DNA of 64,000 nucleotides. Origin: Hymenolepis diminuta. Lineage: Eukaryota > Platyhelminthes > Cestoda > Cyclophyllidea > Hymenolepididae. The stretch lies in NCBI GenBank assembly GCA_900708905.1, contig CAADRB010000015.1, positions 2,492,199 through 2,556,198 on the forward strand, written 5' to 3'. The notes beneath the pieces are model-generated. The model had not been told where the DNA came from, did not search any database, and saw nothing but the letters and a program-made list of their open reading frames with translations. How positions within the stretch are numbered: position 1 is the first letter of the stretch; each line of letters opens with the position of its first letter. The translations under genes and the position numbers were made by a program. Shown here in pieces: positions 50,401-62,994 of the stretch.

Positions 50401-53400
50401 ATTTACGTCATATGTTGTTATCGTCTTATACGGTGAATTTTCTCCATCCAACTTTTTCGCTCATTATTCTTATATCTGTCTGATTCTTTTAGTAGAGACG
50501 CATTTTTTCTATAATAATGGCATGCGAAATATAGTTTAGCTATCAGAGTTTTACTTTTACTGTCGTTCTTTCGGAAATAAAAGAGCATTTGAAAACGTTT
50601 TGCATGCCATTTGTTCTTGAACGCATATAAGAATAAAGAAATAAGTAAAAGTTGACAATAACGTGTGCTAGATTTGTCCGAAAACAAAAGGAAAACGCCC
50701 AGATCAATCCATGTTTATGAAAAAGAATTTATGGTGGAACTTATTCACAACTTCTTCACTATATGCCTCCAAAATTTGTTTATTCCAGCCTGGGCTATAT
50801 TGATGTAAATTTTGTTTAAGCTGTCTTTTTATTAATTATAATCTGCAATTATTTACAAAACGGTTACATTTTAACCCCTATTACGCAATCAGTCGAATTG
50901 GGAGATCTTAAAATTGAAAATTTGCCTTATGGAATCAACTTTGAGTGAATACTGCTTATTGAGCTGAGATAAGTTAAATCAATGTTTCAAATCCTATTTT
51001 ATACCGGCAGAAATGGAGGAGGGAGCAATACCACCACCCATTCTCCAAAATTGTTCTTCCTCGTACTGTAAAACAAGTGGGATTGGTGAATGCAAACCTT
51101 AGTTTAAAGAAATCCGTATTTACTGTAGATATTCTCCAATCATCCTTAAAGGTAATCTTCAATCGCAATGAACATCTCAAATTTATTTATGAAAGGAAAG
51201 GACAAAATGATGCCTTTTTTAATAATCAAACTTCATGTTTTTATCTTCCTCACCCACCCAGTTTTAAAGCTAATTCTAAGTGATCTTTTCTGACGAACAG
51301 ACTATGTCCGAACAAGATGGAGTTATCTCAAGGTAAATTTGGTGAACAAGGTAAAATCCCATGATTTTGTACTAATTGTCATCAAATCTACTATTGAAAT
51401 TAATTTCAAGCTTGAATACTTATTTAATCTAAGAAAAGAATTATTTAAAAAAGTTATCAAAATAACTAAATAAACTAATTAAAATAAGAATAATGAAATT
51501 ATTTAAACAGACTTAATTGCATTCACTTTGACAAATCGTAACAAGGATACAAATTGGACAAAATGATGCATTGATTTCAAATTCTTGTACAGTGGATTGA
51601 GCCAACCTCTAAACTCAATAACTACCTTCTAGTCTTTATATGTAATGTTTTGCTCTGAAGGTCATATTTATATAATTAGTTTCACGGACGCCAATTTTGC
51701 ACAGCAGTCTTGACTTCGAAAAGGCATAAGTTGTATTACATCTGGTCGCAAAATTTAGAGGAAGTTCCTTTATATTAGCCATTTTCTCACGTTTGATTCA
51801 CATTTTTAACTTTTACCACCTAATTACATTGTGCTTTACGCAGAATTTTTACTCTGTATATCAGAGTCAGTTATCGCTGCTGAACATTGATTACCACAAA
51901 AACAGACTTGAAAGTTCCATAGGCCACTTAGATGTAATAAAAAGGTGAGAATTAAGCGTCGGTTATTCTCTTAAGTGAACCTTCAACATCGGTATGAATA
52001 GGGGGGTTTAGTTAACACTCTTGGATATTTCAGTTGGAGCTTCAGACCAAACTTTATACATTTTCCGATTCACATAATTGAAGAAGGCATTATTTATTGA
52101 CCTTCAAAATGATATTTAAAAGAAGTTTTCTTTCCTGAATATTAAAAATTGTTTTCTTGGAGCTGTGAAGTAAAAATTGATACTCTTTGTCACTGAAAAT
52201 AGCAACTCTGGCTCATAATTGCTAGAAGCCACTTTGCATAAATGTGGTATTTAGTGTTTCTACTATTTAAAAATACGAAATAATTTTGAAACTACGGTTT
52301 TGCATTGGCTATTATCCATATTAAAAGGAATGTGATCATAAGGTTTTTTTATGATGTTTCTAAATACCATTTTTCATCAGTTCACTTGTAGACAATGATC
52401 TTAAATGCCACTCAGATCGATCACCTGTCTATCCCATTAATCCAAGTCTCTAATAACTCCTCAATAATATATATTAGATTAATTTGAAGTCTTGGCTGAA
52501 AAAATTTATGCTACCTAAATACAAGTGCATCTTAAAAACTAAAAATTATTATGTAGAAAATTACTGTTCAAACCAATGATATGTGAATCGTCGACCATCT
52601 TTTGTTTGAATTGTTTCACTTACCTTTAGACACTTAGAAATGAATAATTTTACTTGGTAAATTAGTTGAGAAATCTAATTACATTTACTGCGATATGAAA
52701 AATTGCGTAAGGTACTGTCGGTCAGTAAGTGCAGTTCTCGAATGTATCAACGGTCAAGCGGGAAATTTTATTCACTGTACTCTTCTAGGACTTAGTGACA
52801 TTAAAGTGAAATGACAGCGTTAGCAGACGACCTATTAACCTAGAAAAGTCCAAATTCGCTTACTTTTGGTAAAAGTAGATACAATGGCGAAAAATATAGT
52901 TACCCTACATTCAGCTATTCCTTCTTCAAAAGAAGAAATTTATAAATTTAAACGTTGCTCGTATGTTATTCTGTTTATTAAAAAGTAAATTACTTCTGCT
53001 TTGCGCGCTCCCTCTAGAAATGTCATATCGAAATGGTTTATTTAGAAAGAACGCAAGTGCCAAGAAGTGCAATAAAGAAATAGTTTGCGTTTCGAAATAA
53101 AACAAGCTGTGTCAACAAATCAACGCAAAATTTACATTTTTCGCGTTTTAGCTATTTGCAATTCCTCCCCTTCAATGAATCAATGAGTAATGCTTTGCTC
53201 AAAACTTTTCGAAATTTTCGAAACGATGAGTAAGAAGCAGCTATTTGATTTATAACTAAAATTGCCACCTCAAGTTTTACTTTACTTTACTTTTAGCATT
53301 ATAGAGAAAGTCGAATTTTTTTAAGCTTTCTTTATAAAGTTCTTTGCCCCATTATATTAACATTGGCCTTTCTTTTTAAAATGCAATCCTCCATCTTGTG

Positions 53401-53420
53401 ACATTGCTTGACCCACTTAC
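47401..53420. other. AT-rich stretch, no gene seen
   Basis: About 6 kb with only short, motif-free frames on both strands (the longest, 49993-50313 plus, is 106 codons and low in coding character). No repeat pairs were recognised. Confidence 0.45.
53275..53293 (+). repeat. TTTAC tandem repeat
   Basis: Three head-to-tail TTTAC units followed by TTTT: a minor simple repeat. Confidence 0.8.
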
Positions 53421-53587
53421 GCATAATAACTGATTGTTAAACTTGTTAAAGAACTTAATGAACCTTTTCGTGCCCATTCTTTCACACTTGCTTCCCATGG
53501 CTCCTTCGTAATATCGAAAGTGGTGGTTTTCAAGTGTACTTTGATACAATACTTCCATCCCACATTTCCAGGAGTGTTTTTTAAGTC
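53421..53587 (-). CDS. Isolated exon-like frame, unrecognised
   Basis: A 167-nt frame of about 55 codons runs from 53587 to a strong donor (GC|GTAAGTGGG) at 53420. It reads ..NTPGNVGWKYCIKVHLKTT.. EPWEASVKEWARKG.., with mixed hydrophobic and charged residues and four Trp/Tyr positions, unlike random AT-rich translation. The acceptor is weak (ATATAAAG), and no partner exons were found on either side. It may be an exon of a large-intron gene or a pseudogene fragment. Confidence 0.3.
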
Positions 53588-56500
53588 TTTATATTTGTTT
53601 TATAACACAAATACAGACACGTTTTACTGCCTCATTTACGTCACTAATTACCCCTGTACTAAACATAACGATTTTAATTATCTATTGCATTACACATTAC
53701 AAGTCCCTATAGGCCACAAGTAACATAGGTTCTGATAATATTATCATTTTGTCTTCCATGATTCGATCGGGAGAATATTTACTTCTTTTCATGAAATTTT
53801 TTGTACGTTGATATATCAGTGATTCCGTTCGGCAAGTCGGCGTGATCTGTCTAATCGGTAAATGCCAACATGACTGTCTGGATTTACGCTATCTGCTACA
53901 TGGAATCCTTTAATTGACTCTAATTAAGGTCGAATACCTGTTAATATTCTATTGTTTATGAATTCCTTTATCACCTTCCCACACTTGTATGTACCTTATA
54001 GACGTATTCTCTTAATTTAAAATTGAATACACTGGAGCTGTAAAGGAGTATTAGTTTACTCAATATTTACGGTTAGAAGCTGAGTATTGTGGATATCCTA
54101 GCTAGAGTTAACAAATTTTAATTCTAATCCGCTACAATTATAACTCTTTCGTATTAACACCGATGCACTCATTTCGTTACACATTGTAAACCAGCCCTCT
54201 AAAAATAATTCACTTCTATCAACTCAGTACTGTCAGCACAAATGGAAAGCAATTAGTCGAAATTCAAAATGATCAAAATAGTATTTTTTTGCAAACGGAG
54301 CATAAAAATGAAATTCCTACGCACTAGTGTTTCAGACTAAGATTTTTTTATAAGTTTTTAAATTTTCATTTCAAGGGTGAAAGGAATAAAAATCCATCAT
54401 TGGTAGCAATTGGTTTTAAATAACAAACGCATTTAGATGGGTATTGTAAAAAGTTCCAAAACTGTAGATGAAAGTCGAGCACATATAATTGGAAGGGCGA
54501 TATTTCGCCGAACAAAATATCAAAAAAAATTAATCAAATTCGAACAATAAGGTCTATTTAGGTAAACCTTTTAGAAAATATAGCCAAAGTTAGGTATTGT
54601 GAACTTATCTGATGGCAATATGTGCTCTTTACATGTTCTACGGTAAATGTTAATTTAACCGATCTTAATCTGCACTCCATATAACAACGACCTCATCCAG
54701 TATCTTCAGATAACTGATGTTTCCTATACCATGCATTGTAGTTTTCTAATGAAGTAATTAATTCACTTTAGCCTTTTAAAGGTCAGTCAGATGGGTTGTA
54801 ATTCTGAATTTATGAAAAAACATTTAATATGGCTTGCAATTTTTCGAGCGTATTTAGAGCGTCTACTGATTCTGCAAACGTCACATTTGGCAGGAGGCTA
54901 TTCAGTCTACAAAATCACAGATTGACTAAAAATTTTGGACTTGACTAACGTCATTGCGTAAACGCGTACTTTTCCACTGTGTCTACAGCGTGCATTTTTG
55001 TATATCATATGCCTAATAGCAGGGGAGGTTTGGTCTTCGCTTAGTGAAATAACCTATATTCATGCTAGTCACCCTTTTTGATGTTTGTTATCGCTAACAC
55101 TACAAATTAAAATGGTTTTCCATTCATGTTAGTCAGTTCTAACTCCAAGTTTGGAGGATTATCCCCAATGTTTTTGAAAATATTTCATGAGTAACATTAA
55201 TTCAAATCGCTTTGATGATAGGTCATATTTTTACGGTTTCGTTTTAGCTTGAACTGTCTTCTATCGTCTCAGACAGTGGATATTGATCAACGATTTATAC
55301 TCGCAATAGCACACATGGCGATTATAGGACTAGTGGTGTAACTCTCTTCATATTCCTTTGCGTTTTTCTGTGTCCGGTATTTTTAGTGTTCTCCTGCTCT
55401 CCCATTCACTCCAATCAACTAGATTTTTAGTTGTTATTATTTGGTAAACTCTGCTTTACCCTCGACTCTATCTTCAGGATCTCTGAGACCGTTGTTGTCC
55501 ACTATTAACTGATAACTATTAGTCTTAATTCTTGCAAGTTAGTATTAACAAATGTGGACTAGAAAATTGTTTGTTTTAGTACGTCTCAGTATCCCCGATG
55601 GATGAGACATAAATGCTTAAAGTTGTTGAATGATGATGATGAAATTCCGTGTTTTATCTATGAACCATCAATTTCTAGGTCGATTTACTTTCTAATAACC
55701 AATCGACCCAGGATTAGACAGATGGACACGTCATAGCTATGCTCTCAAAGTTGGATATTTAACTTTATTTATCAGATTTTATGAAAGTAATCAATCAAAA
55801 TAGGATGAGGAACAACGTGAGTGAAACCTTAATTGATTAAAAACAGAGAGAGAAAGAGAGAGATGAAGAGTGGAAGTGAAACTCGAGGGGAAAGATAAAT
55901 GGGGAGTACCCGAAATTACTGAAATTAGCTGTAGTTATGTGAGATCGTTCATTTAAGTTATAAAAGGAGGTATACTACAAACATAAAAGGAGGCTGTTGA
56001 AACCGATGGTCCCGTTAAGTCAAGCGAACCCAACATTCAACACCACCTAAAGCCATTAAGCGTGTGTCAAGTAGGTCAATCTCGTTCAAAAAATTTCAGA
56101 ACATTTTAATGTCGAAGGGTTAGGTCAGATTGTTTCATATTTTTGCGTCCCCTGAGATAATGAATGAATAAAAATTTCGTTAAGAATTATTCTAAATTGG
56201 AATTAAACCAATGTATTAAATGTACATGCTTAAAGCCCTGCAATATTTCAATTACTTTTAATGGTACATTAATTCTTTATTAGAAAACGTTTCAAGTGGC
56301 AGTTCGAGTTTTATCATTTCCCTTTTCTGATAATTAATTTAAATCAACCTAGTTACATCTAAGGAAAGCTTAAAGAAAATAGAAACAGTCTGAGTTCCCA
56401 AAATATATTTTTAAATTTCCTGATGAACAGAAGTCCAATTTTTGTTAATTTGTGAAAAGTGCAATAATTAAGCAACCACTAACGCAAGGCACAGAAAATT

Positions 56501-59500
56501 TGATAAAAGATTGTTCTAACAAAGTCTAACAAGATTCACTATATTTAGGATATTAATACGGGCTCTCTTTACCCGTCTATTATGGAAAGTGTGGGTAAAA
56601 TAATGGTTTCTTCGAGAACATTCGAAAAAAAGGATAAGAAAGTATGAAAGAGCATAAAGGTCTATAAGAGTTAGAAGGGTGAGAAGATGGGCCAACACCA
56701 TAAAAAGGTAAAAGAGTGAGAGGAGGTAGCTATTTTGCTTCGATGGGTACCTCAGTCTCCAACACCGAGGGACTGTGGTTGATTTTACCTTATCCTGGTT
56801 TCTCACTGCAAGCCCATATTGATTTGCGTGCTGACACCTTTCATTATTAACACTGGAAGGTGTTAGATTAGAATAGATCGTCTTCATGGAAATTTTTATA
56901 CCGAAACAATTTGACTAAACCTGAACTGATCTGTCATATGGTAACATTATAACTGTTAATGTGAAATGTCCTCATTCAACTTAAATATTATTACAATATT
57001 AATGCGGCAGTAAACAATCCACTTGCCGATATCTAATCAGGGAAAAAAGGAAAAACAGGTTTACGACAGAGTGAAAACCTATTTCAATTCAATTCGGTCC
57101 ATATGCAGAATAGGTAGTTCGCTATAGCTCACATAAACAGTTTAGGGGATAAGCGTTATTTTCATTGATAATGGAAAGAAAAACTAAATAATTAATTTTA
57201 TCAGGGGGAAATATTTAATGATTATTGATAAGCATACTGACACTTCAGTTTAATGAAAAATGATTGATAATCTATTATCAGCTGGACTAATTTAATAAAT
57301 ATTATTTGTAAAGACAAATAAAATAAACTTGACGAAATCTTAGTTCTTAAGACATATTTTCCAAATATAATGCAAATAGACCATCAATATTATTTTTACT
57401 AAGACTTTCATTTGCGTAATTTAAGGTAGTCCAACATTATGTGAATAAATATTTGGAACGCATCGTGGACGGCGACTAACGCTAATTTATAGTAGGGAAT
57501 TAAAATTTTTCTGTAAAATGACATAAAGCTTGCGGCGAAATGAAAATTTCATTAGTTGGACATTGTCATGTGAAAAAAGCTAATGGAGATTGTTGGCTTA
57601 GGTTCAAGCATGCTATTACCAGTTGCAAAGCATTTTAAAGTTATTTGTAAAAGTTTTCTATTTTTAAATTTAAAGACCAGTATACGCTTATTATCACAAC
57701 CTTTAAAGCATTTATCTAGCAGAAAGAATAATGCGAAAGAAGTTCCACTATTTAGAAAATCTATCATATCTTTTGACCACCTAACTACAATATCATTGAG
57801 AAGTACTGCAATTACTTTTTTAACGAAAAATATTACCATAAAAAGATTCTTACGTTTATAATTTTTGTCTCTAGCCAAATATTTGACCTAATATTTTATA
57901 ATCTAAATTACGAAAAAGTTAAAAAGTAGCTTCATGCGCTACCGTTTATGTCGTTTTTAGTTAGACTGAGTGAACTTCAACGCAATTTGGACAATTATGT
58001 TGATAAGTAGTTTAAAATGATCGAATTCTGCTTTGAAGTACCATATTGTTAGAAGAATAAGTTTGCATTCTGAAGACCCACAAGCTAAGTACATGCATAA
58101 AAATTAATTATTTTATTGTAAAAATTATTGTATTATCATGGTCCCCAATTACTATCGGGCTCTTTAAATTGTTAGCGATAGTATATATATCATTGAGACG
58201 TGCTAATCCCGAATGATGTTGCTAATTAGAGGACTGAATTTAATTTATAGGGACTATGAGATGTAGTTCTAACGCTTATTAATTTTCTATTATTAATTCT
58301 TCATCATAATCAAAATTTAACACTGTTCATTTAATAATCCCCAGAAACTTCAATATTTCAAAGTACACATATATGTGAAAGTGCTTGAAGAAATTATTAT
58401 TAATTAAAGAAAATGGGAGAATAAATGAAAGCATGGATAAAACATTTTTGGTCATGAATAACAGCACAATGTTTTATTCTCTAAAACAAGTGCAAAACTG
58501 TAGTGATCTTCGCTTCTCTGTGTTATATCGCAATCGACTCTTAGATTCCCTAATAAATTGCACCTTTAGTCAAATGTAATAAATTCATCTTTTCCCTTTT
58601 ATGAGTCAAGATAAGAGACAATGAGCTATGATGTCAAAATTAAATTTTTATGAGTGAATTAAAACCAGGAAAAATAACAATAGTTATTTTTAAATAAAGC
58701 AAATATTAGGAAAGGAAGTTATACCCATGTAATAACGTTTAGGGATCTATCGGATCCCGTCCCATGTCGCCAGATCAGTTCGGAGGTGGGAGAAGGCCAC
58801 CCCAATTTTTTAATAAGTAAGTTATGTTTATATACAAAACATTTCTTCGATAGACGTCAGTTATGTCTCATCCTCGGTGTCTTGGCGTGATGATCGACAT
58901 CGGTTTAGGTATCTATGTGCAAACGCACTAACACACAGCGGGACCACCTGTGGACACTGTAGTGGAGATCCTATACCCAGTCAATCATTTCTAATCGTCA
59001 TGTGTTGATAGACATCTGCTGGCTATAGCAACCCATCAAAACTGTGTCCGAATTTTCCGAAATAATGAGACATGGTTTCAGAGCAATGTATGAAGTAAAA
59101 ATTAATTGAAAAAATGTTCTTCTAGTTATAAGAAAAAAACACAAATATCAACTTATCTACAAAAATTGCAATACTAGATTAACTTTTGTTGATAATTTAT
59201 CTGAGTTTAATTTAAGAATATTCAAATTGGAATAAAATAAATAATAAATGTCGTCTGAGTGATTTACGGCAAGTTTTATTTATAACTTAATTATTTGAAT
59301 TAGCAATTTATTAATATATAAAAATTCTATCCTAATCATCAAATGAATTTTATTTTGTTATTGTTTGTTTTACAAAACCAAATCGGTTAAAACCAAAAAG
59401 TAATTTAATTTGTCATTTTCAAGACTGGAGGTCAGATTCATTTCATTGATGTCGGGAGGCCGGAATGTAGGTTTTTGTCGTCTGATATTATTTTGTAATG

Positions 59501-60008
59501 TCTTCCTAAAAAACTCCTTACCATCACATACTTCTCCGTGCATTTTCAATACTCCAATAACTTAGTAATGTTAATTTCATTCAAATAGGTAAATAGCTTT
59601 GATTAAAATAGGTATTGTTTGGACCTCAGATTACAATAATTTGAAATTTGTTATGTTTCTACCATTTGATACTCATACAGAATTCCATTTAGGTGCTTCA
59701 TCTGGCCTATTTTCGATTATTAAGTCTTCCGTTATTTTTAGGCACATATTGTTAAACCTCAGCTTATGCATGTTCTTTTATTTTTTAGTAATTATTTGAT
59801 TTTTAAACAGTGAGTTAGTTCACAATCATTCTTTGCTATCTATCAATTTTACAGGGTTTCCGGACTGATAGTATAGTTTGTAGTTGTGCTGGAGGTTTGC
59901 ATATTTGAATGCTTTATTTTACTTCTTATTTCTGTCAATCCTGGATGGCTTTGTATTCTCACACAATTGTCAAAACTAATCAGGTCAATAATTTTTTAAA
60001 AATTTTAG
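53588..60008. other. AT-rich stretch, no convincing gene
   Basis: Short frames only. Overlapping frames at 57552-57878 (minus, 108 codons) and 57583-57861 (plus, 92 codons) cover the same bases and neither shows a motif. A minus-strand frame at 56887-56516 overlaps a purine-rich, repeat-like region. GA-rich tracts lie near 55847-55875. Confidence 0.45.
58741..59060. other. GC-richer, repeat-like patch
   Basis: Contains an imperfect palindrome (GGATCTATCGGATCC) at the left end and a run of GC-richer sequence (for example CACACAGCGGGACCACCTG) without an open frame. The composition suggests an eroded mobile element, but no second copy was identified. Confidence 0.3.
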
Positions 60009-60108
60009 GCGCATCAATTTTCGCCCATTGAAGTTTAGTCGCCTTGTTGCGATTGTGACCATTATCTTCTTCTTTGTAATTGCCTTTTCCTACCTCGCCA
60101 ACGTTCAC
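60009..60108 (+). CDS. Exon encoding a signal-anchor (type II membrane protein)
   Basis: A 100-nt exon between a TTTTAG acceptor and a GTAAGT donor encodes about 33 residues: a basic stretch (RINFRPLKFSR) followed by an uncleaved-looking hydrophobic span (LVAIVTIIFFFVIAFSYLA) and NVH. Positive residues before a 19-20-residue span are typical of type II anchors, as in Golgi glycosyltransferases and sulfotransferases. It starts with one leftover base and ends in phase 0, so at least one 5' exon with the ATG and several 3' exons should exist; none was found with confidence in the window. Confidence 0.45.
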
Positions 60109-60734
60109 GTAAGTCTGTATTTTTTACTTAACATTTTTATCTTAATTTCATTCAGGTAGAGATAAGGTGTTACCTATAGCTGTCAGAAATTAGAACTTCG
60201 TAAAGAAAGATCTGCAACATGCACATATTTTTTTCATTTCATGCTTTCTGATGGATCAGAACGTAAACTCTTATCATCGTGACTGTTGATATCTTTCGCG
60301 TGTAATTTAAGCTGCACTGATTTGATCCATAAGTTCGTTAAAGTGAAAAGAGTGACTACAGCTTTTTTTAATCATATGTCCCTTTTGCCCTGGAACGAGA
60401 AGTTTGATATTTAATAGTGAGAATAATGAAAGTGACAGGAACAATTTCCGTTGCCATTTAATCACGGCGTCTTCTTCGTGGGTCTGAAAATTGAGCTTTT
60501 TCTCTTTGACTTTTGAGTATACGATAATTTGTTTTTTTTCTGAGCTCAATAGTACGTTTTCGGCTTTAATAAGCAGAGCCATTAATCAGCCATTTGGGCT
60601 CTCCCGTCATTCCTGAATACCTAGAAGGTATTTGCTTATACATTAACTCATTAACTATGTATTATAAGTCTGTATCTCAAGTGCAGCAGACAGGGTGCGA
60701 ATGATAATATCAGCGTTAGCAGAGCAGATGTCTC

Positions 60735-60950
60735 CTTAATAGTGGCATTAGGTGTTGAAAGAGTGAGCGCGAAGAAAGAAAGCGGCCAGTGTGATGGTGT
60801 GTTTGAAGGAGGATGGCAGAGGAGGTAAGGAGGATGAGGAATGTTTGGTGGGCGAGCGAGAAGGGGTAGGTGAGGAGGTGGAGGAAGTGAATGCGATTGA
60901 AGATGGACCAGTGGGTGGGCGACAAGGAGGGACTGATGGAGCAAAATTTT
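60735..60950 (+). repeat. Purine-rich low-complexity tract
   Basis: The plus strand is dominated by GAGG/GGAGG motifs. The long, Pro/His/Leu-rich open frames on the minus strand (61046-60651 and 61003-60716) are by-products of this composition and are not accepted as genes. The tract may derive from a dispersed repeat. Confidence 0.6.
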
Positions 60951-61472
60951 GTGAGTAGAGAGTTTAAAATTGGTCCTTGTTCCATTATTAATTTTATTAC
61001 CAAGAAATCTGAGATATTTGTTGGTATAATTATTTCCTGATCTCATATGTTAATTCAATGAAGAATCTAAAATTTGAACCTTGTGACGCAGTAAAAAAAT
61101 GAAAAAATTGATTAAAACTAAAATTCAGATGAAGTAGGACCCTTTAGATTCCCTTTCCTAAACTTCTGCCTCTACTCGACTCCCCTTCATCATTTGCTGA
61201 GCGGTTGTACTGTTTTCCGTATATAGGCACTTTCTCTTAGATGATAATTAAAATAGTAATACGAAAATATTAAGCACTCAACTCATCTCGGGCAGGGGAA
61301 TAAAATCTAAGGACCTATTTGATGATAGGTCATTTTGCTGCTCTTGGTTGGTTGGTACATGTTGACAGATGCACATATACATACACCTGCATCCACCTCG
61401 GAGAATGCAAATTTAATAAGGTTCTCCATTCCAACCTGGTTTTCATGTACATCTATTTGGTGCAACCTAAAT

Positions 61473-61759
61473 TCAGCCTTTCCCACAGTCTTCATTGCAA
61501 ACAGGAGTCAGGCGATTGGAGAAAGTCCATCCACCCATGCAAATGATATCGTCATCGTCCTTGCACTCATGGTCACTGTCTCTTGATGTATATGTATAGT
61601 CAGGTTGTAGCTTGAGTGTTCTGGTAGTGAGTTGCCCACGTTTAAGGAAATGTAGCATCAGGATGGTGTTATCAGGAGAGAGCCACATTTTGATCTCAGC
61701 TGTGTTGGATACTACACTCCATAATCCATTCACTTCTTCAGATGCCTCCTCAAAAACTC
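61473..61759 (-). CDS. Unrecognised coding-like block, acidic Cys-containing C-terminus
   Basis: A 287-nt frame after a possible acceptor (AACTAG|GA) reads ..EEASEEVNGLWSVVS.. KMWLSPDNTILMLHF.. CKDDDDIICMGGW.. TPVCNEDCGKG and ends in a stop at 61473. Balanced composition, four cysteines and a Trp-rich pattern suggest real or formerly real coding. A second frame (61495-61307) continues with AEFRLHQIDVHENQVGMENL.., so a short intron or frameshift near 61490 is possible. It is on the same strand as the block at 62446-62994 and could be a later exon of it. Confidence 0.35.
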
Positions 61760-62099
61760 CTAGTTTATCATTTCAATCTGGCCGCTTTCCTCCAACCAAT
61801 TTTGTTATTTTTGCTATAATGTTAATACAGGGGGTACGATCGAATACATAATTGAAGTGCATACATTGTCGGGCAAGGAATCAATAATTACTCTTCCATT
61901 TATTTTTCGGTATCAGTTTCTTATAATTGTAGGATAATTCCTTGCATTTCCAGAATTACTCTCTTTGCATTCCCTATGAAAATACCCTATGACGCAAAAT
62001 CTCTATCGGTCTTGTCTAAAGGTGTTTATCGATTCCCTCATTTCTGTAACCGTCCCGTTTCATTGAAAGTACACTCCACTCATTACTTCACGCGCATCG

Positions 62100-62300
62100 T
62101 TGTCCAAATGACTCATATAAATTGACTTGGTATTTCCGCACATATACAGGCAGACACGCTTGTCATTCATCGGCTACCCTCTGTTCTCCTCTCTTCCTTA
62201 TCTCCCTTACTTGCTCTAATTCCCTTCGTGGTTTATTCAATACATGTTGGCCTACGCAACTCTTTGTACTGTTGTTGGCTGTTAGCCTTTAGTTGTTACT
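62100..62300 (+). mobile_element. Second LTR relic, related to 18.66-19.09 kb
   Basis: A C/T-rich block (TCTTCCTTATCTCCCTTAC) precedes TTCAATACATGTTGGCCTACGCAACTC, matching TTCAATACAACCTGGTCTACGCAATCC of the 18.9 kb relic in sequence and relative position. The end (TTGTTACTCC) lacks the TGGTGACC primer site. No element-encoded protein is found on the plus strand after it. Confidence 0.4.
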
Positions 62301-62445
62301 CCAATCTCGACAGAATTATGTTGACAACTAAGTTCTCTTTCACCGAAGGTGCATATTTGTGCGTCACATACCTCTGACATGGCTAGACCGTTTGTATAAG
62401 ATGCATAAACGCTGAAAATAATATTCCACTTGAAAGTCTATTTCT

Positions 62446-62994
62446 TCATTTTCCCCCTGAACATGGGCAACAATAGTCCATTTTCCTTATGAGATTTATG
62501 AGACGACGAGGGAGATTAAGCGCTTCGGAGGTTTTCACATCCTTCCACTGCTGCATAAGATTGTTAAGTGGATCTTTCATCTAGATAAAGTCAAAGTATG
62601 GAGCATCTATACGTCTCTTTTTTACTTCAGGTTCAAGCTTCAGCAACTGTTTGATAGCTTGACCAGATAGGGGATTCAGGAGAGGGCAATGTATTGCGTC
62701 TTACGAAGGCAACGAAATGGGATTTGACAGTCTCTCCGGGACGACAAAGCGGTTTATCTGTTCCCCCATGTGTATGCATAATAGCTGACCATTTGAACAG
62801 ATCTTTAAACTCTCTTTACAGACAGGACTAGCAGGATTCGGCAGGACAATAGTAGCAAGTAATACTCGCTCCAGATAGCTGCTAGGCTTCAGTTCAATCG
62901 GAACGTCATACTTCAAATCTTAGACATATCAATTCTCACCTTTCGATCTGTTGGCGTCAGGTTTTTCAAAAACTGTCAAACCAAGATCATTTGA
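62446..62994 (-). pseudogene. Unrecognised coding block interrupted by stops (pseudogene or tiny-intron gene)
   Basis: One minus-strand frame gives coherent protein for about 180 codons: LGLTVFEKPDANRSK, then YDVPIELKPSSYLERVLLA.., then HCPLLNPLSGQAIKQLL.., then MKDPLNNLMQQWKDVKT.. to a stop at 62446. It is broken in three places. A 21-nt GT..AG segment (62919-62939) carries two stops but keeps frame and phase. A TAA lies at 62703-62701. A TAG at 62583-62581 is the end of a possible 45-nt GT..AG intron (62581-62625). The mix allows a processed pseudogene or a gene with micro-introns. The family was not recognised. Confidence 0.4.

Noticed and set aside
60651..61046. 131-codon Pro/His/Leu-rich minus-strand frame
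   Set aside because: A by-product of the purine-rich tract on the plus strand; low complexity with no domain.
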